This document shows positions 12,171 to 23,589 of a stretch of 64,000 bases of DNA, in pieces (position 1 is the stretch's first letter; every line of letters begins with the position of its first letter). The stretch is from positions 6,549,001 to 6,613,000 of the forward strand of contig CANUEZ040000168.1 in the NCBI GenBank assembly GCA_948099385.1, given 5' to 3'. A program made the position numbers and the translations under genes. The notes below the pieces were generated by a model. That model made no database searches. It saw only the letters and a list, made by a program, of their open reading frames with translations, and was not told the DNA's origin. Source of the DNA: Fasciola hepatica. Its lineage: Eukaryota > Platyhelminthes > Trematoda > Plagiorchiida > Fasciolidae.

Positions 12171-15100
12171 CCATTTATTCCCTCGCAGGACATAGCCAGA
12201 TAAAAGTGCAAGTGAAAAGTAAGACGCGAGATCTGCAGGGTAGGAGACCGTGCTCAAAAGGACCAAGTATTTCATATATTTTAAGATGGTCAGCAAAGGC
12301 CCCTTTGATGCTGATTTCGAATACCCTTGGATGTGCATTTGAGACTAAATTTTCTTACCCCTCGGAAAATACGGCTTCCCCCTGAGAATGGAAACTATTA
12401 GCACGTTCTTCTGAATCTTGAAGATAAAACCGGTACCTAGATATCCACAAACTAGAGTATGGAAATGATCATAAAATTGGCTTTTTCTTTTGGCATTCTT
12501 GAGTTAATCTTATTTAGATCGATAGAACTGAGAATATTCGGAGGACAACTTTTCGAGTGTTTTTGTGAAAGGTGTATTCGTGCTTTTCTGTGGCGAGAAA
12601 CCAAGTGGAATTTGTATCACTGGATGAACAACCCTAGAGTAATCATTGAGAACGAAAAATAACCAAGGTCCACAGAAGCTTTAAATTTCCAGTGGGATGG
12701 TCAAGGAGTCAACTGGTAGACCGAACAAAGGAAGAACAAGCAAGAGCTGAAGAACCACAAGGAACAGCAATAAAGTTCGAGTGAGTTTTCACGCCCGACT
12801 TAGGAAACCTTCCTTTTGGCTACAAACCTACCGCCCAATCCTCGGTTCACGGAGACTCTTCACTAGTATACAGCTGCCTGCATTTGTCTTAAGGCCCGTA
12901 AACCTGTGAACTGCAAATGGTCTCAAACATTGTTTTGGAGGCCGACGTTTTTTCGAGGAAAAGACTCATTCCTGCTAGCAGTTCATGCGAACTCTCGGTA
13001 CGAACAGACGGTCAGCAGCATCAACGCCTTCCTCGATTAGACCACTGGCATATTCGGCTTGTATTTCGCGGTCCATATTGTAAACCTGGGGCTGTGAGCA
13101 TCAGTTGATGTGGCAAAAGTTAATCCGTTTGAAAGACCTATCCTTCTTGACAGATGAGTCACATCTCGGCCTAAAGTGATTGCTATTTTCAAGTAGAGGG
13201 AGAGGAAGAGCCGAGGCACCAAAGAGACTCTCGTTTGTAGCGGCGAGATATAAAACGGACGGGCTTTGCCCTAATGTGCACCGGTGCTGGACTGCGCGTA
13301 CTGCCTTCACGTATTTTCTTCTGTCAGTCCAGCAGGGGTTCACCGAATTGGCTCTGAGGAGAGAGATATCTAACCCAGTTTACCCCAAAGACAATAAAGT
13401 CGCCTAGCAATAAAAGGTGAGTGAAGTAGTCTTGCGTCCACATTTCTCATGTCTTCTCTATAACTGCGTAGCTGGCCTTTACGGTGCAAGCAGGGGAGCA
13501 GTATTTGAGTTCAACCAGGATAGCAGATGAAATACTCGTGTCCTACATGCAGAAAGTTACACGAGTGATATATACTTGCGAGGTCATAGCCGGGGTATAG
13601 GGGCTTTGAAGAGCACCACTTCACCCGCCTCTCCTCTACGTGAGTCTTCGGATAGCAGAACGCAGCCACTGACTTTTAGCCGAAAAGTCGTCTGATTTGG
13701 GTCTCTTTTCGATGGCGGTAACAATGTGAGGTTTCGTACTTATCTTTGACCCCACGGATCCAAAACCTTGCTTTGGACTCAAAGACGGCTAGTAGAGAGA
13801 CGTTTTATCAACTGTTCAGGGGATTATATGGATGCAAAAGATTCAAAACAAAAATAAAGCTGAGGTTTTCGAAACGTATGTAGGTGAAAAAATTATTCTT
13901 TCTAGGAGAGGGTAGTCAGATAGAAGGCAAAAAGGATTGGGACTGATTTCTGAAATCGGCCGTGCTTAAGAAAAGTGGTGAAAGAGTCCGAGATTAGCGC
14001 TGCCTTTCCGGGTGGCATTCGTGGGGCGGCAGAATGTGAGACTTTGAATATTGAGGAATCAATGCCTGAAATAGTTCAGGATTCCCCGTTCCATGCATAA
14101 GCATCAATGTTACAAACAACATTTTCCACTCGTAAGAACTATCTTTGCCGGAATTCCGACTGTCAGTTTTATTGCCTTAAATCTTTGTTTCAAACCGGAC
14201 TCCCACCGTTGCCTCGAGCGTGAGTCTCAGCCTGAACTTCATTGTGACTGCTTTTGGTAATCTCATCTTTTGTATCTAACCTTCTGCTGTAATTTAGCTG
14301 CAGTTAATAATTTGTTGTTCAATTTAAAGCGTAAGAGCCAGGAAGGAACACTATCTAAGTTTGATTATTGTAAAATTGATTGATTTGTTGCATACAGTAC
14401 CGTGGCTATTTGGAATCGACTTTGTTTTAAATCATGTCGATATTGGTTGTTATGCGTCGCTTGAACGTTACAGCGGATGTTTGAACCGCTCACGCGATGA
14501 GCTTATATAGGTGCTAGTCCGCAGTTACACTTGGCTAAGCATCTCATTTGTGGCTTTTGAGCCAATTTATCCGAAAAGCTTGAAAAGTATTTTATGTCCT
14601 GGGATTGCTTAGTACGCCAATGTCTGTCTAGATAGCTCCAGTAATTGGCTTGGTAATCTCAGCTGTGGTACCAAACGGCTGTCTTTCAGAACAAAGCAGT
14701 TCCTGGGTGGTGGCTTCCCTAAGCCCAAAGCTGCCCTCAAAATGTGACCATCCACCTTTGCAGGTTTGGACACTGGTTTCAACTTACTTATGCTGAGTGC
14801 ACAAATATTGTCAACTTGGGCTTGGGGTCAATAACAGCGTCTGATACCGCTTCACACTTGCCAGCATTGCACATAAAAAGCAAAAGTGTCTATGCAGCTT
14901 CCCAGACACGGCTGCTAGCCTCCTTTAATGAAGTAAACTGAGTGAGGCAAGCAAACGCTGACTTCTGTTTTGTCGCAAAGACGAACAACGGAGGCTCTTT
15001 TCGTTAACCTCAGAGGTGAGGCAATAGCACCTTTATCTGGCTCTACCTTTGTGGGAGCACACGGACTTTCCGTCGCTATGGTTATCAGTCCTTGTCAGAA

Positions 15101-15898
15101 ACTTTGTAGCATGCGTATCGAACGTCATGATATTTTCCGTTCAGAGAATGGCTACACCACACCGCTGCTCACTTTGCGGCCACTTGCAGCATCATCAGTT
15201 TCTTCGGATTGACTGCGGTGGCTTATGATACGTAAGCAAGATCAGTTTCCTCTGACTGCTCGATGATGGTGGACTCAATGCTTGGGTTTACTTTCTGTCT
15301 ACTTGAACGTGATTGATAGCGAACACTGGGGGCAGGCCTACCAAGTGTTTCTTGCAGCAGGGGACATTGCGGTTGCCAGATGCTCCATTCACTGCGGTGT
15401 TTCTTCACTGGACAGCCTCTGTTACGAAGGTACAAGCAAAGACACAAGGCGGCTTTTCGGCCAAGCCCCAAGTGTCCTCCCTCCTCCACGGTCGCACCCA
15501 AATTGTCGGAGTAGCCCGTAAGACCGAGTCGAAATTCACATCTGGGAAAAATCCTATCATCGGCGAGAAACACAAACTATCTTGCCCTTGTGTCGTCGTC
15601 GGACTGACAGACCGCGGTCGACTTTTGCTTTTTAAGAAAGTAGCACTAGCGGTTTTGTTGCAACCGAGCCTGCAATTCGCAAGTAACCATGAGATCCATG
15701 CAAATATCCGAAACCTGAGTCGGAAAAATGGTTACAGCTTCTCAGTTCCGCGAAGGAGGCCCGAATTACTGGTAAATATTTGCCCAAAGTTAACAGTACG
15801 GTAGCCTTGTTTTCCTAAGATGACGCCGACCGTTGTCGCCTGTCACAGAGAACGATACTCAACAAGCCTAATTCAGCCTTCGGAGAAGCCCGGACGGG
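12171..15898. other. No recognised feature
   Basis: Short ORFs only (for example plus 13180-13407 and plus 14970-15212). Opposing ORFs at 15223-15573 (minus) and 15313-15804 (plus) overlap, so at most one could be real; neither has a recognisable domain. Confidence 0.3.
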
Positions 15899-15975
15899 AT
15901 TAGCCGGGCGCAGTGGTAACAATAACGCACTCCAAGCGTAGATGCCGTGGCTTAAGTCCTGGGTGCGGCAGAGAT
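15899..15975 (+). repeat. Head of a tRNA-derived SINE
   Basis: A Pol III type 2 internal promoter can be read. The A-box-like GGGCGCAGTGG (15906-15916) and B-box-like GGCTTAAGTCC (15949-15959) differ from consensus mainly by transitions. Their starts are 43 bases apart, the spacing expected in a tRNA. The segment GTCCTGGGTGCGGCAG after the B box looks like a decayed tRNA 3' half. No intact cloverleaf or CCA end is visible, so this is a SINE relic rather than a working tRNA gene. The SINE body probably continues downstream but I cannot delimit it. Confidence 0.55.
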
Positions 15976-16863
15976 TACGTGGAACGGCGAAGCCCAAAAG
16001 AAGAAACTCAGGTGTGAAGCCTCTGAGTGCCAGCTTCATCGGGTGACCTGAGATCTGCGCATGAAAGGTGGTGTTCAATCGGTAGTCAATTGAGCAAAAT
16101 GCGATGAATCCTGTGACTGATTTACTATCGCTATCACGATTTTCTGACCCACCTCGGAAATATGAGCAGCAGGGCATTTACCAGACCAATCTAAATGATG
16201 AGAGCCTAATCATAGTAATTTGAGAATCACAGCTGTAGAATCGCGCCCGAGCAGCCAACGAACTTGATGCTGTGATTTGAAGTCTGTCCAGCACTAGAAG
16301 GGATGTATTCGAGGCTGGTAATCCGGTCCACATTGACCCTTAAAATAATGCTTTGATGGCCAAACAATATCTTCATATTTTCAGCTCTCTTCTGTCCTTT
16401 ATCTTGGGGTGAGATGGCTGCGGTGTATTCTTTTGTCACTTCAAGAATGGGAACGAACCGCATATCTCGGGTGAAGGTGAGCATCTGGCGTGTTTTTCTT
16501 AGCTGTTGGACAAAGGTAAAATGTACAATGCAGCGTTGCATATTTTACTTGACAGAAGTGCCACGAAAGGGAGCTGGTGAAGTGGCAAAAGAGGTATCCG
16601 ATCAACGTCGTACTACCTTCAGGGCTTGTTTGTTGTACGTGACCTTTTTTGAGCGATCAGTTTGGAGGATGAACAACGTTCACTTTGCGCTAATAAAGTG
16701 ATAATTTGGGCAGGTACTTCGGAGAAACTTGGGTATCTAGCCGGCTTGAAAGAAGCTGCTAGGGCTGAACAAGTTTTGGATAAGCCACCGCGTTTCTCGG
16801 CGAAAAAAAGGTAATAGGAGATCACAAATTAGTCACTCTCACGACCGTGGGCCAGTGTTCTGG
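15976..16863. other. No recognised feature
   Basis: Overlapping ORFs on both strands (minus 15815-16177, minus 16227-16541, plus 16414-16701) without a recognisable domain. Part may be SINE body. Confidence 0.3.
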
Positions 16864-17390
16864 GATTTTGACGCATCACATTCCACTCTCATGAAAGTAA
16901 ACAATGTGCGCAACGATCACATGTTTACATCCGGCCACTTCTTCCACCATCACTCCAGCAACCTCGCCAGATGTGCTGTCCATTTGGTTTATCACGGATT
17001 CCACCCACATCCAACCGCCCAACTTCGCAACTGTATTCATCGATTGTTGGTACTTTTCCATATCCGGTATTCTATCTTGGTAAATCCTCTCAGACAACTT
17101 TGATCCTTGCATCCCTCTGGTCACCACATTCAGCCCCTGGATAAAGATAATCATATGTGAATACTTGTCATTTAAATACTCATCTCCTTTGCACACTGTG
17201 CATGTGTGACTATCATGGCTACGCATCACAAATTGATTTGTCGCACAGTTCCCATTTCCATTTTGGTGCATCACATTCAACCTCTCGGAAAGTAAACAAC
17301 GTGCTCAAAGATTACATGTTTAAGTCCGGCCACTTCTTCCACCATCACCTAGGCAATCTCTACAAATGGGTCCTTCACTGGGTATTTAAC
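16864..17390 (-). repeat. Imperfect direct duplication, 395-bp offset
   Basis: About 130 bases at 16864-16995 recur at 17259-17390. Shared blocks include GCATCACATTC, AAAGTAAACAA, ACATGTTTA and the identical GGCCACTTCTTCCACCATCAC. On the minus strand both copies encode the peptide pattern GVMVEEVAG or VMVEEVAG, then KHVI, then VYF. This suggests a segment of minus-strand coding or formerly coding sequence was duplicated. The upstream copy, in minus orientation, contains stops. Confidence 0.8.
16876..17280 (-). CDS. Unrecognised minus-strand ORF, exon-like
   Basis: A 134-codon frame with protein-like composition: it has a CTVC pair, an alternating hydrophobic stretch (HMIIFI), and many charged residues in its middle third. 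I do not recognise the family. The printed start is arbitrary because upstream codons could be intronic. It overlaps the downstream copy of the 395-bp-offset duplication, whose other copy is frame-broken, arguing that this copy may be the maintained one. It lies just downstream, in minus orientation, of the candidate exons at 18370-17774. It may be a further exon of that gene or an unknown repeat. Confidence 0.3.
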   Translation of the reverse strand: MNVMHQNGNGNCATNQFVMRSHDSHTCTVCKGDEYLNDKYSHMIIFIQGLNVVTRGMQGSKLSERIYQDRIPDMEKYQQSMNTVAKLGGWMWVESVINQMDSTSGEVAGVMVEEVAGCKHVIVAHIVYFHESGM

Positions 17391-17394
17391 TGAC

Positions 17395-17769
17395 TCAGCC
17401 GAAATTTGGTCGCTGAAAGTTACAAGAGTAATCTCCGAAAGATTTTGCTTGTTCTTTGTCTGCAAATTCATTCCTTCCATCGTCTGACTTCAAATCCAAA
17501 GGCTTGACATACTCCGCGGGGCGTTCTAAATAGTTCATGTCTCCCTTGGTATTTCCGTTTTCCTCAAGGTGAACAAAACTTTCATCAATTCTGTTTGATT
17601 TCCTCGTGGCACAGTCCTTCTTTTTGTAATGTTTCAGTAAGAGTCTACTACCTCTGACCAGCTCGATCCTGACTTGGCAGGCTTGGCCGCCCAACCTTGA
17701 GTTCAAATTTGCCGGGCGCCGCCTTGAAGAGTAACTTAAATACTTTCTCCTGTACAATATTGAGAGCAC
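17395..17769 (-). CDS. Unrecognised minus-strand ORF, hydrophilic, exon-like
   Basis: A 124-codon frame whose second half is strongly charged (for example DLKSDDGRNEFADKEQAKS). Its first half overlaps what would be intron after a strong donor at 17773, so only part is likely to be coding. A possible acceptor (AAGTCAG) inside the frame would join in phase with the exon at 17891-17774. No domain is recognised. It could be the C-terminal part of the candidate gene described in the findings. Confidence 0.3.
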   Translation of the reverse strand: MLSILYRRKYLSYSSRRRPANLNSRLGGQACQVRIELVRGSRLLLKHYKKKDCATRKSNRIDESFVHLEENGNTKGDMNYLERPAEYVKPLDLKSDDGRNEFADKEQAKSFGDYSCNFQRPNFG

Positions 17770-17773
17770 ATAC

Positions 17774-17891
17774 CTGAATCATCCTCTTGGAATTCTGACT
17801 CTACGTCCAACTGTACTTTTTGATCTTGCGTTACAGCATGTCTCGAGGTTATCCGAAATAAACTATTATCAATATTACCATTATTTATGTG
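17774..17891 (-). CDS. Candidate internal exon of an unknown gene
   Basis: On the minus strand, 118 nt run from an AG acceptor (AGCAAG then CACATAAAT) to a consensus donor (GATTCAG then GTATGTG). The frame is open across all 39 codons and ends acidic (VESEFQEDDS). The acceptor phase 0 matches the donor phase of the exon candidate at 18370-18045, giving a GT-AG intron of 153 nt. The acceptor has only a weak pyrimidine tract. No homolog is recognised, so the exon rests on splice signals and open frame alone. Confidence 0.35.
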
Positions 17892-18044
17892 CTTGCTTGG
17901 GTTATCAAGTTTACAAAATTAATTGTAACAGTTATTTCCGAGATCAACACCGTTCTAAGGGCCTAACCAAAAAAGGGTACTTCACTATGGCTCTCAAACC
18001 ATATCCTCCCAATAACCAAATCTAGCCAACTGTAACTGACATAC

Positions 18045-18370
18045 CAGAGAGTATTCGTGGAAAGCCCTTCCAAATTTTATGAACTCTTTGCGGACAAAAT
18101 TGAGTTTGAGGTTACCCTGCTGAGTACTTTCATACACAAAGCCTTCAAAAGTTTGGTTCTTTGTGAGTACTATGGATCGGACCTTGAATGGTTTGCTAGA
18201 AGCACAGCGGGAGCGGCTAATATTACCTTTTTCGGACCACACACAGCCTATGATAATCTTAGGATACTCATCAACAGTAAGCAGCGGGCATATCTTTTCT
18301 CGGGAAACTAGATTCATGCTCCCTCGAACAGTATGGCCAGCCCCTTGTGGATTAGTGTAATCAATCTCAG
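18045..18370 (-). CDS. Candidate exon, possibly extracellular protein
   Basis: Part of a 188-codon minus-strand frame (18560-17994), the longest outside the retroelements. A strong acceptor (TTATCTCTACGCACTAG) precedes 18370 and a strong donor (CTCTG then GTATGT) follows 18045, bounding 326 nt. The peptide has two N-glycosylation sequons (NIS, NQT) and several cysteines, which would fit a secreted or surface protein, though I cannot assign an Ig, FN3 or other fold. Incoming phase is 1 and outgoing phase 0. The upstream exon was not identified; an acceptor-like TTTCTTTCAG lies at about 18589-18580. Confidence 0.35.
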
Positions 18371-18560
18371 CTAGTGCGTAGAGATAAGGTATAAAAGGTG
18401 GTTGCCAGAAGCAGTAACATTTCAAAAGTGCTAAGTAACGCTGGATCAGATAAATCCCGTAGTTACTCCAGAAACGGTTGCACAGGGAATGAGTCGCTAG
18501 CAACAAAGAGTATTGGGCCTCCGGTCGACGGCGAGCAGAGGGCTTAACCTTGAAAGGCAC

Positions 18561-19229
18561 TGATATACTTTAGTGTTCACTGTGGACTGAAAGAAATGGG
18601 CTGGCCATCGGTCAACCTCAGCGTCATTTTCCATGGATAGGGAATCATCAGCCAAGGCAGTTTGTTGAAAATGCCATAACGTGAGTCATGAACTTTTTAG
18701 GACTGCATGTTTCGATGCTATCCAAATTGTTTTGCGAGTCTTACCTGCGCCAAAAGTTGCTGAACAGCCGGTTTTCCTTATCAGGTTTTTGACCGCTTAC
18801 TGTAATTTGCATATAGCTTGCTTTTTGTGACTGTCTAAGTGCCTCAAAACTTAAGGAACCAGTCCCGCTTTGGTCTTGGGATTCTTTCAAATAGGCTACA
18901 CTCATCTCTGATCTCGATTTCTGTAATTTATGTCAAATTTCTTAGGGGAGGATGGTGAAGGATTCAAGGCTATTTATTTCAGAGGAATTCAGGCTTCCGT
19001 TTTGAAACTGGAGATGTACACTGTGCATCTACTGGATGGAAACCGTTAAGATAAATATTGCAAAAGAAGCTGTGGTTATGCGCAGCAATTTAGCATAACA
19101 GTACACCCTACATCAGGGCAGGCCGTTGCACACAAAAGTTCTTGGCTGTTCGTTAAACTTCGGATAATGGGTACGGTATAAGTTTGCGCAAATTTCCAAT
19201 GAATGGTGACGGAGACATAGTTACACTAG
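18561..19229. other. No recognised feature
   Basis: No long ORF. It may hold upstream exons or introns of the minus-strand candidate gene; I could not identify a convincing exon. Confidence 0.3.
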
Positions 19230-21715
19230 AGTGCGGCTACGGGGCTGCTACCCACCACGCGGTGTTGTGACAGCCGGACGGACAGAAGGGCTGCCAGGGC
19301 GGAAGGGAGAGTGTTACTGGTAATCAACGAAAACTCTTAGTGGCAATCTGGAGAGGCTCAGTGTACCCGGAACATACGAGCATCAATATGCCACCTTCTA
19401 ACTCTGGGAAGCATTAAGGATATGATATGCTTGCGCGGCAGCCCAGAAGATACTCCAAAAAGGATCATCGAATGTTCAAGAATCACACAACGATTACTTC
19501 AGAGGCATGTCTGATTTCTATGTCGGTAATCTGAACGCCCTCGAGGCAAATTTGGAGGTCCTTTCTTCTTCTACTGACAAACCTTGTAGCAGGCAACTGG
19601 TCAAGCTGGTGGGTAGCATGGAACTCTTCGAGCGCATCAATCAGCCGACCAGGTTGAGGGAAGGGCGGACTCAGAATGCACTCGACCCGGAGTTCATCAG
19701 ACCCCCGGAAGAGACAAACGGACTGGAGTTCACCTCTTCGCCTGGGAGAAACTACCACGTAACTATCAGGCTTCTACTCCAAGAGGTGCTCCTTGGGATT
19801 CGAAGTAAGAAGGGAAGGAACTGTGGAAGCTTGGACGTAATCACGATCCAGGAAGCCAAATTTAGGGTTGACTAAGGCGCTATATTTTGGACTGCAGATG
19901 AGGGGTGTGCTATCATCAGGAGCCACCTCCGCTAGGTGACCGACGAATTTCCCCCACTCAAAATATTGACGAACCGCCGCGCTGGACAAGCCGTTCAGGC
20001 GAGGCGCAAATGACAAAGCCAACTCTCAGTGTTGTCGTTGGTCAACAGGTGGGCACCAGAGTTTTCTGCAACACGAGAGCCCGCGAGAGCGTCATTAGGG
20101 TACAAAGAAAATGCCGGGAAAGGTATGAAGTAGATCTGGCGGGGGAAATAATGAGAAACACCAAGGAGAGAATACAATTTCAGTAGCACGGCTTTGCCAG
20201 GCGGAAAGTTATAGGTCGACAAACCGGCTACCGTGGGTAACAATTATGAAGACAATTTCACTGCTGATAGGTTGGGCTGTAGTTTTCCTCCGAAGGCGCC
20301 GTGTTACTTATGTTATACCCTCCCTTTCAGTTCATCATATGGCACGCCGTTTTTTGGTAATCTCCCAACCCTGTTCACTCCTGACATACGACATACCCTA
20401 AGGCCTACTATGACTACCCCCGGTCTGAGACTGTGGCCATAGTCTCTGTAGGATGCATAGCCAGCAAAGGCTGAGTGCAGTCTGCGAGCACTTACGAAAG
20501 GGTAAAGACCTTGAAAAAAATACTTCGAAAGTGTGCTTAGAAGAGACGCCGGGAAACAGCAAGAAGCCACGTCAACCCTGCACACGTTCGCCATGGATGG
20601 AGCCGTCATAAGCTGTGGTGCAGGTGAACTGGCCCTGAGCAGGCTGAACAGCAGCAAGACTGATGGATCGGGTGGTGTTTGACCGACCGTTTTAAGGGCC
20701 TTAGCCAGCGTATATAATGAACACCTAACACGGCAGCCTAACATATCCATAGACACCAGGGAGTAGCCGGCCGAGGATGGGGCAAATCGTCTCCATCCAC
20801 AAGGTAGGCTAGCGGGGGATGGCATTCAACTGTCTTCTCGTGCGCTTACTAACACTCTCACAGCCGGAAAGGGAAGAAAGAGATATTGCCTAAAATACTT
20901 TTACGGAGCCATCCGCTTATTTCCAACCAACAACACGGGTTTGTTAATGAAAGGTCCAGTCCCAATAACCTGCTACGATTTTTAAACTAGGAAACACGTG
21001 GATTAGGTCAAACTGAAAGAGTGGAGGTGTGGTACCTGAACTTTCAAAATGCTCTTGACTCAGTCGGTCATCTTTACTAGCTGGAGGACCCAAGGGTACT
21101 GGGAGTTGTCCCACTGACGGTGAGGTGGATCGAGGCTCGACCAAAAGACAGCCATCTTCGTACTGTCGGAGACAACAGGTCCAGGTTCTGTGCTGGGACC
21201 ACTGTTGTCCCGAGTATATGCAAAAGGTCTGGTAACGAAAATAGACTACACGGGATTGCTACTCGCAGGTGAAAGGCAACTCGTGAGACAGCCGACCGCG
21301 CACCGAATGTGAACCAATTTAAGTAGGACTAGTGCGTGGGCAGAAGGGTGGTAGTTATCACTGAATGCAGCCAAGAGCTAGCAGTTTTGCTTTGTCAAGA
21401 GAAGCAGCGAAGACAAGCACGTAGAACTGTACGCAACCTGATCCCTTGATCCTCTCAATGTTGTCAAATCTCACTACTCCCGCCACTTGTAATGCTCAAA
21501 AGACGCCTACGCGTGTGTTGATCCAGGCTCCAGAACCCGCGGTTCCCCATCACGTCTAGAAAGCAAGCTGGTCAAAGTGCAAACTACCTTTGCTAGATCA
21601 CGCTACTTCACAGTCCTCCCGGGCATCAACCAGTTGCATCCGAAGCTACTTTGTAAGGTCTAGTTGCATCTAAGAAGACAGTAGGCCGTTTCTACGGCGC
21701 ATCCCAACAGTATTA
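19230..21715 (+). pseudogene. Decayed CR1 LINE: endonuclease and reverse transcriptase
   Basis: An APE-type endonuclease and RT can be followed with frameshifts. Endonuclease traces include LGSIKDMICL and SPEDTPKRII (about 19411-19471), NALEANLEVLSSSTDKPCSR (from about 19531) and the end block GRNYHVTIR (about 19747, normally a GKSDHV-type motif). A basic linker follows (RVQRKCRERYEVDLA, about 20096). RT starts with SKTDGSGGV-PTVLRAL (about 20655-20705) and continues to motif A, seen as LNFQNALDSVGH (about 21038). The catalytic FADD cannot be found near 21230-21290. Tail blocks reach 21700. About 350 bases at 20200-20580 do not align to my picture of the family and may be an insertion. It abuts a second LINE family at about 21720. 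Confidence 0.8.
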
Positions 21716-21749
21716 GCTCCCTGTTCAATCTGCTTAGTAAAGGTTTGGC

Positions 21750-23314
21750 CCACTCAATCTAGCCCCGCCCAAAGCCCCCAGCTGTCGCTTATCTACGGAT
21801 GATGCTCCAGAGTCTGTTTCTGAGACGTTCAATAACCACTTCTGCCCCCCGCTTATCACCAGTCCTCGTGCAACTTCCGCTCCCACCCACTCCAACACCT
21901 CAGCCTCCCTTTTATGAATTCCTTTCACTCATCCAGAAGTCGACAGGCCGGTCTCTTTCGTTGAACCTTCCTTAAAACTGGGCCCAGATGTTTTTCCAAG
22001 GACCCTCCTCCTTTTTGGAGGTCCCGACTTTTATGTACAAAACCCTCATGCTTCGCAGCTCCATCCACGGTCAGTGGAAATCCTATTCTATCACTCGGTG
22101 CTTCAAAATAGCGTACAACGCGTTTCAAATAATTATTAGTCCAATAACCACACCTCATTAGTATGCAAAATCATGGAAAGAATTATCAAAAACATTGCTC
22201 AGTATCTCTTATCCCACAGCATCCTGGACCTTGTTCAGCGTGGATTTCTGAATTCCCGCTTTTGATCTTCCCTCCAGCTGGACTTCCCTAATGTCCTATC
22301 ATCCGCAATTGACTCCTGAAACTCTTCAATTTTCATGTATCTTTACATGACTGAGGCTTTTGCGTGTGTTGCATTTGATAGCCAAAATCCGATCTCTTGA
22401 TATACCGAATCCCCTCCCCGCCTGGCTATCATATTCCTCACAAAACACAAGCTGTGTTGGACGACCGCCTCCTGACTTCTGCCGAACCCATTACTAGTGG
22501 AGTCATCCAAGACAGTGTCTTATGCGCATTGCTGCCCCTCATTCATATCATTGATATTTTCTCTCCTGTTTGCCAACATGCCCCACTCCCCTTTGCCGAG
22601 GACATAAACATTCTACACGCCTTCCAACTACGTGACCTACCGATGACCCTATGCGACACATCGAGTAAACTATCTTCTCTCTAAACCTGGTAAATCCCGT
22701 GGTTCATGAAATTCTCTACAGCGAATAGCTTCACCTTATCCAACAAATACACTGTATCGCCCAGCCAAATCATTCTGGACTGCCGTCTCATCCCAGTCTA
22801 TCCCATCGTTATTGATCGTGGCGTACGCCATTCATATTCCTTCACCTTCTCGGAACTGGCTTCGCTCCAACTCGCCCCAGCTAAGCGAATCCCAGGCCTG
22901 ATGCATCCATGTTTCCCACTTCCCGTCAGTCGCCTCTCCATACTTCTCTTACATGTAAGACCACCTCCAGAATACTGCCCGATTGACTCCAGCGAGTGGC
23001 CACGTTCTTCTATAATATCTCTCGGGAATATCCGGAGTACCTTCACTAAAGTACCCTTGGGCGTACCCGTAGCGTTAACTTACCTCCAACGCCGTGCGCT
23101 CCCACAAATTGAGCCTCAGTGGATTCGTTGCATGAGGCTAAACCTGGTCCTCCTCTGCAAGGTAATCCACAACCAAGCCTACACATTACATCATATCTCA
23201 TTCGCCGCCCCCTGCTCCTATTCCTTTTGTCTCCTTGCCTTTTCTCTCCATCTGCCTCACTGTAATCCCTACCTGCCGTCCCAAATCTTAATTTCTGCTT
23301 GTTCCAAAAGTTAG
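21750..23314 (+). pseudogene. Decayed copy of the left-edge LINE family
   Basis: The translation matches the ORF at 1-1827 block by block. NHTSLVCKIMERIIKN then YLLSHSILDLVQRGFLNSR (about 22150-22260) parallels PLAVRIMERLIKQ and the HGFLKSRS region. SGVIQDSVL at 22496 parallels SGVIQGSVL. FAED at about 22597 replaces the catalytic FADD, so one of the two aspartates is lost. The tail 22706-23314 keeps EYCPI, then STFTK, then a WIRCMRLNL block matching WLRHVRLNL. Stops and frameshifts interrupt it upstream of 22397. It leads into a pyrimidine-rich region, like the better copy at the left edge. Confidence 0.87.
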
Positions 23315-23589
23315 AACAACTCATCGGCATACGCAGTGCCTACCTACTTTAAGCTTACAAGAGTACACATCTTATCTATTGAACTGCCCGGAAGCTACAC
23401 TGCAAGTCAATGAATACCTCTTTACAGATCCGGCCTTTGAAAGTGGTCTCACACTGTGCCCCACCATTTCTGCGCCACAGGCCCATAAGTATACTATATG
23501 CCCGACTCCTATCCTCTGTTTAGCGCCCCGAACAACGGCAATTGCCATCCCTGATCCATAGCAATTTTATCCCCTACTTTTGTTTTCCA
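23315..23589 (+). other. Spacer between LINE RT end and first C+T-rich unit
   Basis: Pyrimidine-rich sequence without a gene, lying where the LINE 3' UTR would begin. Confidence 0.4.

Noticed and set aside
14382..14393. GATTTGTTGCAT, resembling the 3' end of a flatworm spliced-leader exon
   Set aside because: Only about 12 bases match; the rest of the leader, the following GGTAAG-type donor and an Sm site are not seen.
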